From positions 21,153-74,767 of the forward strand of contig NEWT02000029.1 of assembly GCA_002869925.2 (NCBI GenBank): a stretch of DNA of 53,615 nt, given 5' to 3'. Source of the DNA: Nitrospira sp. CG24A. GTDB taxonomy: Bacteria; Nitrospirota; Nitrospiria; Nitrospirales; Nitrospiraceae. The notes beneath the pieces were generated by a model, which worked only from the letters and a program-made list of their open reading frames with translations, was not told the origin of the DNA and searched no databases. The translations under genes were made by a program, and so were the position numbers. Every line of letters starts with the position of its first letter. Within the stretch, counting starts at the first letter, position 1. This document shows positions 1 to 7,350 of the stretch, piece after piece.

Positions 1-63
1 AAAACCGCGCTCTCCTTCCTGTCGTTCGTGCAGCTCGCGGCCAGCTACTTATGGCTCAAGTAA
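1..63 (+). CDS. C-terminal end of an unknown, probably membrane, protein (partial)
   Basis: Frame 1 is open from the window edge and ends at TAA 61-63, giving about 20 residues rich in Leu, Phe, Ala and aromatics (ending ASYLWLK). This looks like the last part of a membrane helix, but the piece is too short to name a family. The call rests only on the hydrophobic character and the in-frame stop. Confidence 0.4.
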   Translation, partial: KTALSFLSFVQLAASYLWLK

Positions 64-123
64 ATGTCGACAGAACCTAGAAACCGGAGATTGGTTTCTT
101 AGGAGTAGCAGCGGCGTATCATC

Positions 124-254
124 GCGGGATGCTCAAAAAGGCTGTCCAGCAAGGCCGCAGGCGAGTCGAAACCGGAGGCGTACCCTCAGGGGGTACGTTG
201 AGGATTTCGATGAGCTGAGAACGCCGCTGGCAGACTTTTTCAGCATTCCGCTAG
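124..254. repeat. MITE-like hairpin repeat, copy A
   Basis: About 130 bp with imperfect terminal inverted repeats: the left end reads GGATGCTCAAAAAGGC and the right end, reverse complemented, GGAATGCTGAAAAAGTC. The interior holds further self-complementary stretches, including GTACCCTCAGGGGGTAC. A second copy lies at 49784-49910 and a variant at 16021-16173; all share GGCCGCAG-type or CTAG-end motifs. There is no ORF of its own. The right end (CTAG, 251-254) overlaps the stop codon of the minus-strand oxidoreductase gene. It is probably a non-autonomous element moved by a transposase encoded elsewhere. Confidence 0.7.
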
Positions 255-1228
255 CGGAGAGAAGAGACGCTGACGCTTGCTCCTCCACGTTCTGCCGAGC
301 GATAGCAGGCATCAATCACCTCGACGGCACGCCACCCGTCGCGCCCTGTAATAGGCGGCGGGGTCTTCGTTTCGATGGCATGGACGAAAGCGCGGAGTGT
401 TGCAAGAATCGTCTGCTGCGGTTGAACCGCCCATTCAACAGGAGCGTTATCACCGATCACTCCGGTGACCCGGTGATGACACCAATCAGCGGCCATTTGC
501 CCCTGAGATCCCACCCACTCCGCTCTCGCAACCCTCCCCGCCCCAACACGTGCAATGTCCATCACACAGTGCAGACCGCTCACGGTATGAGCCTGCACGA
601 TCGCCATCATCTCTGGCGCCATGGTTGGTAGCCGGTCCAACTCGCAACGAACCGAAACCACCTCCTCGCCGATAAGAAACGGCACGAGATCCAAGAGGTG
701 AACCCCAAACTCCAATAGTGCACCGCGCTGCCCTGGTACCGATGACCGAACCTCGGCGCCGGTTTTCGTTTCAATCCGGCTGGTGAAAGTCGCGTACCGA
801 AGTGGGCCGATTTCCGGTAATCGCGCTTTCAACAGAAGAATGGTCGAGTCGAAGCGTAAGGTTTGTGCGGTCATCAACAACTGGCCTGCCTCTTCTGCCG
901 CCATGACCATCGCCCGTGCTTCGTGGCCCGACGCCGCCAACGGCTTTTCAATGAGGATCGGCTTCTTCGCCTTCATAGCCTCAAAACAGATCTCAGGACA
1001 CAGTGACGGAGGGGTCACCACGACAACGGCCTCCACCCTCGAATCGGCGATCAACGCGCGATAGTCTCCATAGACAGGGATCTCAGTCGTCGAAAGTGAC
1101 GGTAATTCCTCCTCGGCCCGCTTCCGGCACACAGCGGCAAGACTCACCCCGGGGAGATCGTGCAGAAGATGGTGGATATACCGGCGACCATGACGGCCGG
1201 CGCCAATGAGACCGATTTGAAGCGACAT
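251..1228 (-). CDS. Gfo/Idh/MocA family NAD(P)-dependent oxidoreductase
   Basis: This 325-residue protein starts with a Rossmann dinucleotide-binding fold (IGLIGAGRHGRRYI, residues 5-18). It carries the family EKP motif (IEKPLAAS), where the Lys takes part in catalysis, and then the alpha/beta C-terminal domain of the family (GVHLLDLVPFL). Members oxidise or reduce sugars, inositols or related cyclic substrates; the substrate here cannot be read from sequence. The TAG stop lies inside the CTAG end of a MITE-like repeat, so the repeat sits directly at the 3' end without truncating the protein. It is divergently placed from the hydrolase gene at 1415 and no pathway partner is adjacent. Confidence 0.85.
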   Translation of the reverse strand: MSLQIGLIGAGRHGRRYIHHLLHDLPGVSLAAVCRKRAEEELPSLSTTEIPVYGDYRALIADSRVEAVVVVTPPSLCPEICFEAMKAKKPILIEKPLAASGHEARAMVMAAEEAGQLLMTAQTLRFDSTILLLKARLPEIGPLRYATFTSRIETKTGAEVRSSVPGQRGALLEFGVHLLDLVPFLIGEEVVSVRCELDRLPTMAPEMMAIVQAHTVSGLHCVMDIARVGAGRVARAEWVGSQGQMAADWCHHRVTGVIGDNAPVEWAVQPQQTILATLRAFVHAIETKTPPPITGRDGWRAVEVIDACYRSAERGGASVSVSSLR

Positions 1229-1414
1229 AGTCGTCTTGCGTCCGTGAGGGTGATGAAACTGTAGTCATCATTGAACGCTGCGTCAACTATAACTCGACCG
1301 CTCAAACCAGATTGACAGCCTAACGAGATGGTCCCTATAGTACGCCCGCGTCGGATGAATCCTGTTTGAGTCGAGCGCACCCGGTTAGGCCTTGATGGAA
1401 AAAAGATTGCTGCA

Positions 1415-2212
1415 ATGACATCAACCACCGCTCCTTTTACCTTGAATCAAATCGGCACTGGCACAGCCCGCTTTCCGAGTGGCATCGCCATTCCCACACT
1501 CACGGATGCCGCCGTCGACCCCTACATCCAGACACGCATCTCGAAACACGTGCAGGTGGAATGTGTTCAGTTTTGGCCCCAGCCAAGCGGGCGCTACCCC
1601 GGTCTCGTCCTCTTGCATGAAGAATGGGGGCTGACGGCGCAAATCAAGGATCTCGGCGCCAGGCTGGCGTGCGAAGGCTATGGCGTCATCATCCCGAACT
1701 TGTACGGACGACTGGGTGGCATGGTGACAGCCAACGCAGAGGTTGCGGACGCGCTCATGAATAAGCTGAACGAATCGCTCGTCCTGCAAGACATCAACTC
1801 CTGCTGTGAGTTTTTAAATACCCGCGACCACATTAAACAAAACATCCACGGCGTGGTCGGCTACGGCATGGGTGGATCATACGCACTCCGGTTCGCCTGT
1901 CAACGGAAACGGCTCCGCGCAGCGGTCGTCTATTACGGTCGAGTGATGCAGCCTGATACCGCGATCACCGATCTGTTCTGCCCGGTACTCTATCACCAGG
2001 CCGGCCAGGACCAGTGGGTGCCCAGTCAGGATGTGGACCGGTTGCGTACGACTGCGGCGGCACATCACAAGCGCGTCGAGATCAGGACTTACCCCAATGC
2101 TCCCCATGCCTTTTGTAATGAACAGCGCGTGGAAAACTATCGTGCCGATGCAACAGCCGAGGCGTGGGAGGCAACGGCCGCATTTCTGAAGACCTGCTTC
2201 CAAGGCACTTAG
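1415..2212 (+). CDS. Dienelactone hydrolase family protein lacking the usual nucleophile Cys
   Basis: This 265-residue alpha/beta hydrolase has the dienelactone hydrolase layout: LHEEWGL near residue 70, the nucleophile elbow at GYGMGGSYALR, the acid Asp at AGQDQWVPS and the His at NAPHAF. The family nucleophile is Cys in GYCMGG; here the codon is GGC (Gly), so the normal Cys-Asp-His triad is incomplete. It may therefore have lost classical hydrolase activity or use another mechanism. The ATG at 1415 has no strong ribosome site. The TAG stop (2210-2212) is part of the TTAG that borders the neighbouring insertion sequence, so the end of the protein sits exactly at the insertion point. Confidence 0.8.
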   Translation: MTSTTAPFTLNQIGTGTARFPSGIAIPTLTDAAVDPYIQTRISKHVQVECVQFWPQPSGRYPGLVLLHEEWGLTAQIKDLGARLACEGYGVIIPNLYGRLGGMVTANAEVADALMNKLNESLVLQDINSCCEFLNTRDHIKQNIHGVVGYGMGGSYALRFACQRKRLRAAVVYYGRVMQPDTAITDLFCPVLYHQAGQDQWVPSQDVDRLRTTAAAHHKRVEIRTYPNAPHAFCNEQRVENYRADATAEAWEATAAFLKTCFQGT

Positions 2213-3590
2213 CAGTGTGTTGACAAACTAGCTTGTTGAAACAGGTTCACTGTCACAGCGATTCTCAATCAGATCTCTAGGTGGCGATTGGTCTGTCTGT
2301 TCGGGAGTGTGAGCCGTCCATGTTCTGCTCTCTCCGACTCTCTCCGCCTAGCCCCAGCGCCCGTGTGCGCTCTTAGGCCGGTGCTGGGAGTATCGTCGCC
2401 AGCCGCTTCAGGTTCAGCAGCCATCCCATCAGGTACGCTTCATCTCTGACCTGCAGGAGCCCCCGGCGGCGAAACTGCCGGAACCCATGCCAGCATTTTG
2501 CCTCCCCCCACAGCTCTTCGATCTTCTTCCGCGCGCGCTGCGACAGCCGGTAGCCCCCCGTCTGGCCCATCCGTCTCACCCGTTGATGCACTGCCTCTCG
2601 TCCAGTCGTTTTGGCCGCAATATGTGGTCTGATGCGCCGCCGGAAGAGGGCCGTTAGAAAGGGCTTGGCAAAATAGCCCTTGTCTGCACCGACCGTCTGA
2701 ATCCGCATCGCGTGTGTCGCATGAAACCGATCCAGCAACTCCCGTCCCCCGTCCATCTCTGAGGCGGGCCCTCGAAACGACTCCACATTGATCCCCAAGA
2801 GCAGCCGATGGCGATTCTCCATCAATCCATTAACGGTGTAGCCCACCATGGCCGCCGTCCCATGGCCTTTGTTCGCCAGTTTGGCGTCAGGATCGGTGGT
2901 CGACACATGCGTCTGATTGGAGCGCCGCTCGCCGCGAAACGTGACGGTCGGATTGCCCGGGTCCTGCTCCTGTGCCGCGTCCGTATCCAGCGAGCGAATC
3001 CGCCGCTTGTACTCTTCCGGCTTCAGAAATACTTCCATGGGCACAAAGCTTTTGTGCGAGGCATTGGCCTGTACCAGCGTGCCGTCCAGCGTCGTATGCT
3101 GGGAGACCAGCTTCTGCTTGATGGCCCGCGCGACCGTCTCGTCAAACAACCGTTCAAGGAGCCCGCTCTCCGTAAAGCGCCGTTTCCGGTTCTGCGAGAA
3201 GGTCGAGTGGTCCCACGGCATCTGATCCAGATCCAGCCCCACAAACCAGCGCAGGACCAGGTTGCCCGTCAGCTCGCGCACCAACGCCCGCTCTGAGGTG
3301 ACGCCCAGGAGATAGCCACCCACGAGGGCCAGAAACAGCTGCTCCGGCGGGATCGACGGGCGACCGGTTTCGGCATAGAGCGGCTCGCAGAGCTGCCGAA
3401 TCCGTGCGGTGTCGATCAGCGGGCGGATCTTCCGCATCGGGTGATCAGCGGTCACATACTGCTCCAAGTTGATGTGGTAGAACATCGACGGCTGGGGATC
3501 GGCGGTACCCATCATGACCGTAGCCCTCCTAGTGAAGCCTTCTCTTATCACACTCGCGACGGGAGCAGGAGAGGGTTTGTCAACAGCCTG
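2213..3590 (-). mobile_element. IS5-like insertion sequence with terminal inverted repeats
   Basis: The ends are matching inverted repeats: left CAGTGTGTTGACAAAC (2213-2228), right reverse complement CAGGCTGTTGACAAAC (3575-3590), with two mismatches in 16. The flanks are TTAG on the left and CTAG on the right, both fitting the YTAR target known for the IS5 group, although they are not identical. The length is 1378 bp. A single full-length transposase gene lies inside on the minus strand, so the element looks potentially active. The group assignment (IS5 versus IS1182) is by protein resemblance only. Confidence 0.8.
2373..3515 (-). CDS. DDE transposase of the IS5/IS1182 type
   Basis: This 380-residue protein begins with the InsH-type N-terminal domain (DUF772-like: PPEQLFLALVGGYLLG, then WFVGLDLDQMPWDHSTF). 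The DDE catalytic domain follows: first Asp in TTLDGTLVQANAS, second in TVGADKGYF, and Glu in KKIEELWGEAK. It cuts and joins the ends of its own element. The start is placed at the ATG at 3515, which has AGGAGGG at normal spacing; a longer reading frame to 3551 has no such site. No frameshift or internal stop is visible, which suggests recent or maintained activity. Confidence 0.9.
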   Translation of the reverse strand: MMGTADPQPSMFYHINLEQYVTADHPMRKIRPLIDTARIRQLCEPLYAETGRPSIPPEQLFLALVGGYLLGVTSERALVRELTGNLVLRWFVGLDLDQMPWDHSTFSQNRKRRFTESGLLERLFDETVARAIKQKLVSQHTTLDGTLVQANASHKSFVPMEVFLKPEEYKRRIRSLDTDAAQEQDPGNPTVTFRGERRSNQTHVSTTDPDAKLANKGHGTAAMVGYTVNGLMENRHRLLLGINVESFRGPASEMDGGRELLDRFHATHAMRIQTVGADKGYFAKPFLTALFRRRIRPHIAAKTTGREAVHQRVRRMGQTGGYRLSQRARKKIEELWGEAKCWHGFRQFRRRGLLQVRDEAYLMGWLLNLKRLATILPAPA

Positions 3591-3739
3591 CTAGCTAAGC
3601 TTCCATGTTTTCAGTATCTTCACTTCCGACTCCGCTACGTCGATTGTACTCGAGTCCCGAGCACTACTGGACGTCCAAGAGTGGTCAGGTGACTCTCGAG
3701 AGTGCCGTTGAGCCTCCGCGAGAAAACAAGGAGGTTCCT

Positions 3740-3958
3740 ATGAATCAGTACTCTCTGATTGCGTTGCGCCAGGTGTGGTCGTTCGTAGGTGGTTGGGCAA
3801 GACGGTATTTCCTTGTCATTGTCTGGTTGCTTTCGATCATTCACATCGCGTTGGCTCACGCGCATTCTTGGGACTCGGGTTCAACCGACGAAGCAAAGAG
3901 CACTGCAACCGGTGGTGCTTCGGTGTCTAACAATTGCTCCAGCGGACAGGCGGGCTGA
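3740..3958 (+). CDS. Small single-pass membrane or secreted protein, unknown
   Basis: This 72-residue ORF has a strong ribosome site (AAGGAGG, 3729-3735) just ahead of the ATG at 3740. Residues about 18-38 (containing YFLVIVWLLSIIHIALA) form a hydrophobic segment followed by AHAHS, either a signal peptide or one membrane anchor. The rest is short, polar and Ser/Thr/Gly rich. It lies 50 bp upstream of the TIR protein gene on the same strand and directly beside the IS. I do not recognise a family. Co-transcription with the TIR gene is likely from spacing. Confidence 0.6.
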   Translation: MNQYSLIALRQVWSFVGGWARRYFLVIVWLLSIIHIALAHAHSWDSGSTDEAKSTATGGASVSNNCSSGQAG

Positions 3959-4008
3959 GCTCGCTTGCCGCTGAGATCATGATCCATTCGGCAGCACGGA
4001 CGTAGGCC

Positions 4009-4593
4009 ATGGCGAAGAGAGTCTTCTTCAGCTTCTACTACCAGGATGTGATCGACTTCCGAGCGAATGTGGTTCGTCAACACTGGCGGATGAAACCTGA
4101 TCGCGAGGATGCAGGTTTTTTCGATGCCTCAATCTGGGGCAACGCCAAGCTCTCGGGCAGCATCGGTATCAAGCGGGTAATCAACGCCGGTTTGGAAGGT
4201 ACCAGCGTGACCTGCGTCCTCGTTGGTTCTGAGACCTATAGTAGGCCTTGGGTACGTTACGAGGTCATGAAGAGCTTCCGGCGGGGCAACGCGCTACTTG
4301 CTGTCCATATCAATTCGATCAAAGGGCGTGACCAGCGAACGAAGTCCGCAGGGCCAAACCCGCTTACCTGCCTTGGCGTCACGTTCTCCCAGAGTGGTCT
4401 GACGGCCACCATGTGGGAGAAGCGGAACGGGGAGTGGGTAGAGTACAAAGAAGTCGATGGCAGTGCTTTGTATCAGACAGGTGGAGTAAGCGAAGTGTAT
4501 CGTGGCAAGGGGTTCAACCTCGGACAGTGGTTTCCCGAGTACGACTGGTTCGCCAATGACGGGTACAACAATTTCAGCTCATGGGTCAGCTGA
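4009..4593 (+). CDS. ThsB-like TIR-domain protein (MTH538/DUF1863 type)
   Basis: This 194-residue protein matches the MTH538 TIR-like fold over residues 1-125: KRVFFSFYYQDV at the start, AGFFDASIWG, then EGTSVTCVLVGSETYSRPWV and RYEVMKSFRRGNALLAV. In Thoeris defence, ThsB proteins of this type sense phage and make an NAD-derived signal molecule that activates a separate effector. No SIR2- or SLOG-containing ThsA is visible in the window. The only close partner is the small membrane protein 50 bp upstream. The C-terminal 70 residues (EYKEVDG to NNFSSWVS) are not part of the core fold. The domain call is firm; a defence role is an inference. Confidence 0.75.
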   Translation: MAKRVFFSFYYQDVIDFRANVVRQHWRMKPDREDAGFFDASIWGNAKLSGSIGIKRVINAGLEGTSVTCVLVGSETYSRPWVRYEVMKSFRRGNALLAVHINSIKGRDQRTKSAGPNPLTCLGVTFSQSGLTATMWEKRNGEWVEYKEVDGSALYQTGGVSEVYRGKGFNLGQWFPEYDWFANDGYNNFSSWVS

Positions 4594-4645
4594 ATTCGGT
4601 GCTACTGAACCTGGGGCTGCAGCCGACCGATTCTGCTAATGGCCG

Positions 4646-5221
4646 ATGAATGTGAACGTTGACCAGACTCACAAGGAGGTCCGCATCGTGCAACTCAGGC
4701 AATTCGAGCGCTCACGATTCTTCACTGGCCAGGTGCTCACCGCCGACGATCTTCAGCGAGAGCAGGACTATCACCGTGACAAGGCCCGTCTGCATAATCG
4801 CTTCCTGCATGGTTGGGGAGTCGTCGCCGGCCTGATGGTCTCGATTGATCAAGGCGTGGTAGTTGTCGCACCTGGCCTTGCGCTCGACTGTGCGGGCAAC
4901 GAACTTATCCTACCCACCGAGGAGCGCGTCTCGCTATCCGGCTTGACAGGCCGTCAGTACGTCACTATCCGGTACGTCGAGCTGCCAACCGCGCAGATCT
5001 CATCACCAAGCGGTGAAGTCGAAGTTTCGCGCGTCAAGGAGGCGGTCGTTCTACGGGTATTATCCACCAATCCACAGGCGGGGCACAGTGCACTCCCTTC
5101 CGGCGGGCCAGGCTGTGGGCAAAGTCACGAGCTCTGCCTTGCAAGCATCAGTCAACGAAGTTCCCGTTGGCGAGTTACTCCAGTCAAGGTGAAAAGAAAG
5201 CAAAGTGGTCAGACCCCTTAG
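4646..5221 (+). CDS. Truncated hypothetical protein (LTADDL-EQDYH type)
   Basis: The first ~140 of 191 residues contain a pattern seen in large hypothetical proteins, some in phage-baseplate-like or contractile-injection contexts: RFFTGQVLTADDL, EQDYHRDKARLHNR, then LHGWGVVAGL and LDCAGNELILP. Relatives known to me are several hundred residues long. Here the frame runs into unrelated basic sequence (KVKRKQSGQTP) and stops, so it looks cut off. The end includes AAAGTGGTCAGACCCC, resembling a dispersed repeat tail. ATG 4646 is used; an in-frame GTG nearer the AAGGAGG at 4673-4679 is also possible. Probably a non-functional remnant. Confidence 0.5.
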   Translation: MNVNVDQTHKEVRIVQLRQFERSRFFTGQVLTADDLQREQDYHRDKARLHNRFLHGWGVVAGLMVSIDQGVVVVAPGLALDCAGNELILPTEERVSLSGLTGRQYVTIRYVELPTAQISSPSGEVEVSRVKEAVVLRVLSTNPQAGHSALPSGGPGCGQSHELCLASISQRSSRWRVTPVKVKRKQSGQTP

Positions 5222-5350
5222 TCTCACTCTGCAATAGGTTGACGGACTGAGCGGCGAGCCGTGACCGTCGCAGCAGCGTATCTGCGTTTGCAGTAAAAGG
5301 GTTCATGGATAACCCTGGTTGGGCCGCACCATGACCGCTTCCTTTCATAT

Positions 5351-5379
5351 TTGACGCGAATACGGCAATGCCGTATATT
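5351..5379 (+). promoter_or_regulatory. Promoter with palindromic operator for the first toxin-antitoxin pair
   Basis: A -35 box TTGACG (5351-5356) and -10 box TATATT (5374-5379) are 17 bp apart. Between them and overlapping the -10 is a perfect palindrome with an 8-bp arm, ATACGGCA-A-TGCCGTAT (5360-5376), well placed for repression by the DNA-binding antitoxin. The expected transcription start falls near the ATG at 5386, so the mRNA may be leaderless. Confidence 0.65.
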
Positions 5380-5385
5380 GTGCGC

Positions 5386-5700
5386 ATGTTCACGGTTATC
5401 GAAACCCCTACGTTCGTCCGCCTCGCGAGCAACTGCTGGAATGATGAAGATCGAACAAACTTCATTGCCTTCATCGCAGCAAATCCAGATGCCGGGGATG
5501 TTGTACCCGGGTCAGGAGGCTTACGGAAAGTTCGTTGGGGGACTGCTGGCCGTGGCAAGCGTGGTGGGGTGCGCGTGATTTATTTCAATCGCCTCGCCAA
5601 TGGGGAAATCTGGTTACTACTGGTCTACGGAAAGTCCACGCGTGAAAACATCCCGGCGCATGTGCTTCGTCAGATCAAAGAGGAGATCAAAAATGCGTAA
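5386..5700 (+). CDS. RelE/HigB-like toxin (mRNA interferase family)
   Basis: This 104-residue RelE-superfamily toxin has the family core GGLRKVRWGTAGRGKRGGVRVIYF and the C-terminal strand EIWLLLVYGKS. Such toxins cut mRNA at the ribosome or block translation and are neutralised by the partner antitoxin. The upstream ATG at 5368 lies inside the operator palindrome and before the expected transcription start, so 5386 is preferred. The stop overlaps the antitoxin start by 8 bp, giving translational coupling in the toxin-first order typical of HigBA. Confidence 0.8.
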   Translation: MFTVIETPTFVRLASNCWNDEDRTNFIAFIAANPDAGDVVPGSGGLRKVRWGTAGRGKRGGVRVIYFNRLANGEIWLLLVYGKSTRENIPAHVLRQIKEEIKNA

Positions 5701-6001
5701 AGCCAAACAGAAACCCACCGGTCGTCAGCCCAAAGTGGATATTGGCGCCGAGCTACTCTCATCGGTGCGTGAAATGAAGGCCGGTATCCGTGCTCGCGTC
5801 CATCGTCCAGAAATTTCAGAAGTCGCCCATGCTCGTTTGGTGTCCGGGCTTTCTCAAACCGCCTTTGCAGCGCTGCTTGGAGTTTCTGTGCGCACCCTCC
5901 AAGACTGGGAGCAAGGCCGTCGCGAACCATCCGGGGCGGCAAAAACCCTTTTCAAGGTCGCCGAGCGCCATCCTGAAGTTCTGCAAGAACTCGTTGCGTG
6001 A
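5693..6001 (+). CDS. HigA-like antitoxin with helix-turn-helix domain
   Basis: This 102-residue protein carries a Xre-type helix-turn-helix at about residues 48-90 (ARLVSGLSQTAFAALLGVSV, then RTLQDWEQGRREPSGAA). It should bind and inhibit the toxin encoded just upstream and repress the operon through the palindrome at 5360-5376. The ATG at 5693 follows AGGAG and overlaps the toxin stop; a longer frame from 5600 has no ribosome site and would overlap the toxin heavily. The N-terminal basic stretch (MRKAKQKPTGRQPK) is the probable toxin-binding or flexible tail. Confidence 0.8.
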   Translation: MRKAKQKPTGRQPKVDIGAELLSSVREMKAGIRARVHRPEISEVAHARLVSGLSQTAFAALLGVSVRTLQDWEQGRREPSGAAKTLFKVAERHPEVLQELVA

Positions 6002-6291
6002 AGTGGTACGGCCCAGCTCAGTATTCAATCTAACAGGATGCTGAAAAGAGGGGATGGAGGCTGATGAACTTCTGTGCTCGCGCAACGCGCGGTCGCGGAC
6101 TTACCTCGTTGGACGCGCGCAGTGGAAGATCAATCAGCCCCCATCCCTGAGAGATAACGAGCGAGCTTGGAGGGAGCATTTATTTCGTTCGATGCGCGCA
6201 ATTGAGGATAGGCCAGGCTACCCTTGAAAAAGAAGCGCCGGTTGTTCGCTTGTCCCTGATCCATCACCCGACTCACACAGGAGATCGTGTC
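6002..6291. other. Intergenic region with repeat remnants
   Basis: No gene is supported here. At 6034-6050 the sequence CAGGATGCTGAAAAGAG, preceded by CTAA, matches one terminus of the MITE-like repeat family. The following 150 bp contain GC-rich self-complementary stretches (CTCGCGCAACGCGCGG and similar) but no second end that I can align. Confidence 0.4.
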
Positions 6292-6687
6292 ATGAATTCA
6301 AGTATCAAGTGGGTTTGCAATATGGCTATCGCGATAGTGTTGGCGATCACGGCAGCCGGGATCCCGGTGCATGCATCAGAGGTCGAACCAATCTCCGAAG
6401 GCGCGCGTGTCTTAGTGGGGCACTGGCGCAAAACCACAATCGTTTTCGAGAGCCCGAAAGACGAGCATTTGGTCTTAAAGGCCGACGGTACCGCGGAGAA
6501 CTGGGTCGTGACGGCTTCCAGTCGCTCGGGTACGACGACCGGTACGTGGAGAGTCGAAGGCAAAATCCTCACCCTGCTGCTAAGGGAAAAGGGGGAAGTA
6601 TCTCGCCCGTTTACCATCCACGAAGGGCAGCTCGTTTTTCCGAATATCCAAAACCAGCGCCGTTTCTGGGAAAACGTAGCCAGGTAG
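6292..6687 (+). CDS. Small exported protein, lipocalin-like size, unknown function
   Basis: This 131-residue protein has a signal peptide: MNSSIKWVCN, a hydrophobic core (MAIAIVLAITAAGIPV), then the cleavage-like site HASEV. The mature part (about 105 residues) is rich in beta-strand patterns: GHWRKTTIVFES, LKADGTAENWVV and TGTWRVEGKILTLLL. This resembles small secreted DUF-type beta-barrel proteins in which a GTW motif reports on a test value. ATG 6292 has AGGAG 11 bp upstream; the frame upstream to 6202 lacks one. No family is recognised with certainty and no operon partner is present. Confidence 0.65.
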   Translation: MNSSIKWVCNMAIAIVLAITAAGIPVHASEVEPISEGARVLVGHWRKTTIVFESPKDEHLVLKADGTAENWVVTASSRSGTTTGTWRVEGKILTLLLREKGEVSRPFTIHEGQLVFPNIQNQRRFWENVAR

Positions 6688-6822
6688 GGTGGGAAAATTC
6701 TCTTTGTTAGCCACCGCGACTGGCTAACAATCGCATCAACTCGGACTGCCAAACCTTCCGTTTTGCTCCAGGTTTGGACAGCCTGTTATGCTGCCGTTCG
6801 GCATCGGTATGTGCGTCATCTG

Positions 6823-6852
6823 GCGGACTGGATGTACGGAGTTTGACTCTCC
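6823..6852 (+). repeat. Direct repeat flanking the cassette-like region, left copy
   Basis: Thirty bp beginning GCGGACTGGATG and ending AGTTTGACTCTCC recur at 7878-7907 with about five mismatches. The pair brackets the second toxin-antitoxin module and both attC-like sites. This may mark a duplication made when the segment was inserted. Confidence 0.5.
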
Positions 6853-6966
6853 AGCGCAAAGAAATAAAAGGGGTCGGGAGTCATTGTTTGGCCTGGGAAA
6901 GATTTGTGGGGTCAGACACCGTTCTTTTCAGCAACAGGCTGGCCTGGGTGTCATAACGGGGTTGCC

Positions 6967-7013
6967 GCCCAACAAGTCGCTTCAGCCGACACTGATCAGG
7001 GGGATTGTTAGGC
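6967..7013 (+). other. attC-like site (putative integron cassette boundary)
   Basis: GCCCAAC at 6967-6973 fits the R'' consensus RYYYAAC. GTTAGGC at 7007-7013 fits the R' consensus GTTRRRY. The segment between them is short (33 bp), below the usual attC length, so the site may be trimmed. The last six bases, TTAGGC, are the exact complement of the GCCTAA that begins the second candidate site (7606-7611). That is expected if the cassette between them was inserted by integron recombination. No integrase gene is in the window. Confidence 0.4.
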
Positions 7014-7033
7014 CTCAATGACGGCAATCGCGG

Positions 7034-7067
7034 TTGACATACCATATAAGGTATATCCATAATATGG
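7034..7067 (+). promoter_or_regulatory. Promoter with operator palindromes for the second toxin-antitoxin pair
   Basis: A -35 box TTGACA (7034-7039) and -10 box CATAAT (7058-7063) are separated by 18 bp. The spacer contains ATACC-ATATAA-GGTAT (7039-7054). A second inverted repeat CCATA-A-TATGG (7057-7067) covers the -10. The transcription start would fall near the GTG at 7069, again suggesting a leaderless message. Confidence 0.6.
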
Positions 7068-7068
7068 T

Positions 7069-7350
7069 GTGTGGCACATTGAGGAACACCGTCGAGTAGA
7101 CAAACAAGTCACTTTCATTCCCAATGATATCCTCAAACGATATGAAAAATGGAAAGACATCGCATCACTATCTGGCCCACCGGGGCTTCGTTTGATTCGA
7201 GGTTTTCGTGACGAAGCCCTCTCGGGCGAATGGCGGGGATATCGATCTTCCCGGCTGGGACTTCAATGGCGCGTCATCTACCGCGTGGCTATTGAAAAAC
7301 TGACGTTTCAAGTTGCATCAATCACCGCGCATGATTATCGGAGGCCGTAA
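7069..7350 (+). CDS. HigB/RelE-type toxin
   Basis: This 93-residue toxin has the typical HigB core: GPPGLRLIRGFRDEAL, then GEWRGYRSSRLGLQWRVIYRV. It is expected to act as a ribosome-dependent mRNA interferase. GTG 7069 is the only sensible start, since TAA lies just upstream in frame, and it gives the MWHIE-type N-terminus usual for relatives. No ribosome site can precede it because the promoter -10 box is only 6 bp away, which is consistent with leaderless translation. The antitoxin gene begins immediately after the stop codon. Confidence 0.85.
   Translation: MWHIEEHRRVDKQVTFIPNDILKRYEKWKDIASLSGPPGLRLIRGFRDEALSGEWRGYRSSRLGLQWRVIYRVAIEKLTFQVASITAHDYRRP

Larger units (their letters stand above)
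6688..7033. other. Gene-free region upstream of second toxin-antitoxin pair
   Basis: No coding sequence is supported. The region holds the left direct repeat (6823-6852), two GGGGTC-led motifs (GGGGTCGGGAGTCATT near 6869 and GGGGTCAGACACCG near 6908) resembling scattered ends of REP-associated elements, and an attC-like site at 6967-7013. Confidence 0.4.

Noticed and set aside
5184-5558. 124-codon minus-strand ORF over the first toxin-antitoxin promoter
   Set aside because: It lies opposite the toxin gene and its operator, with no ribosome site.
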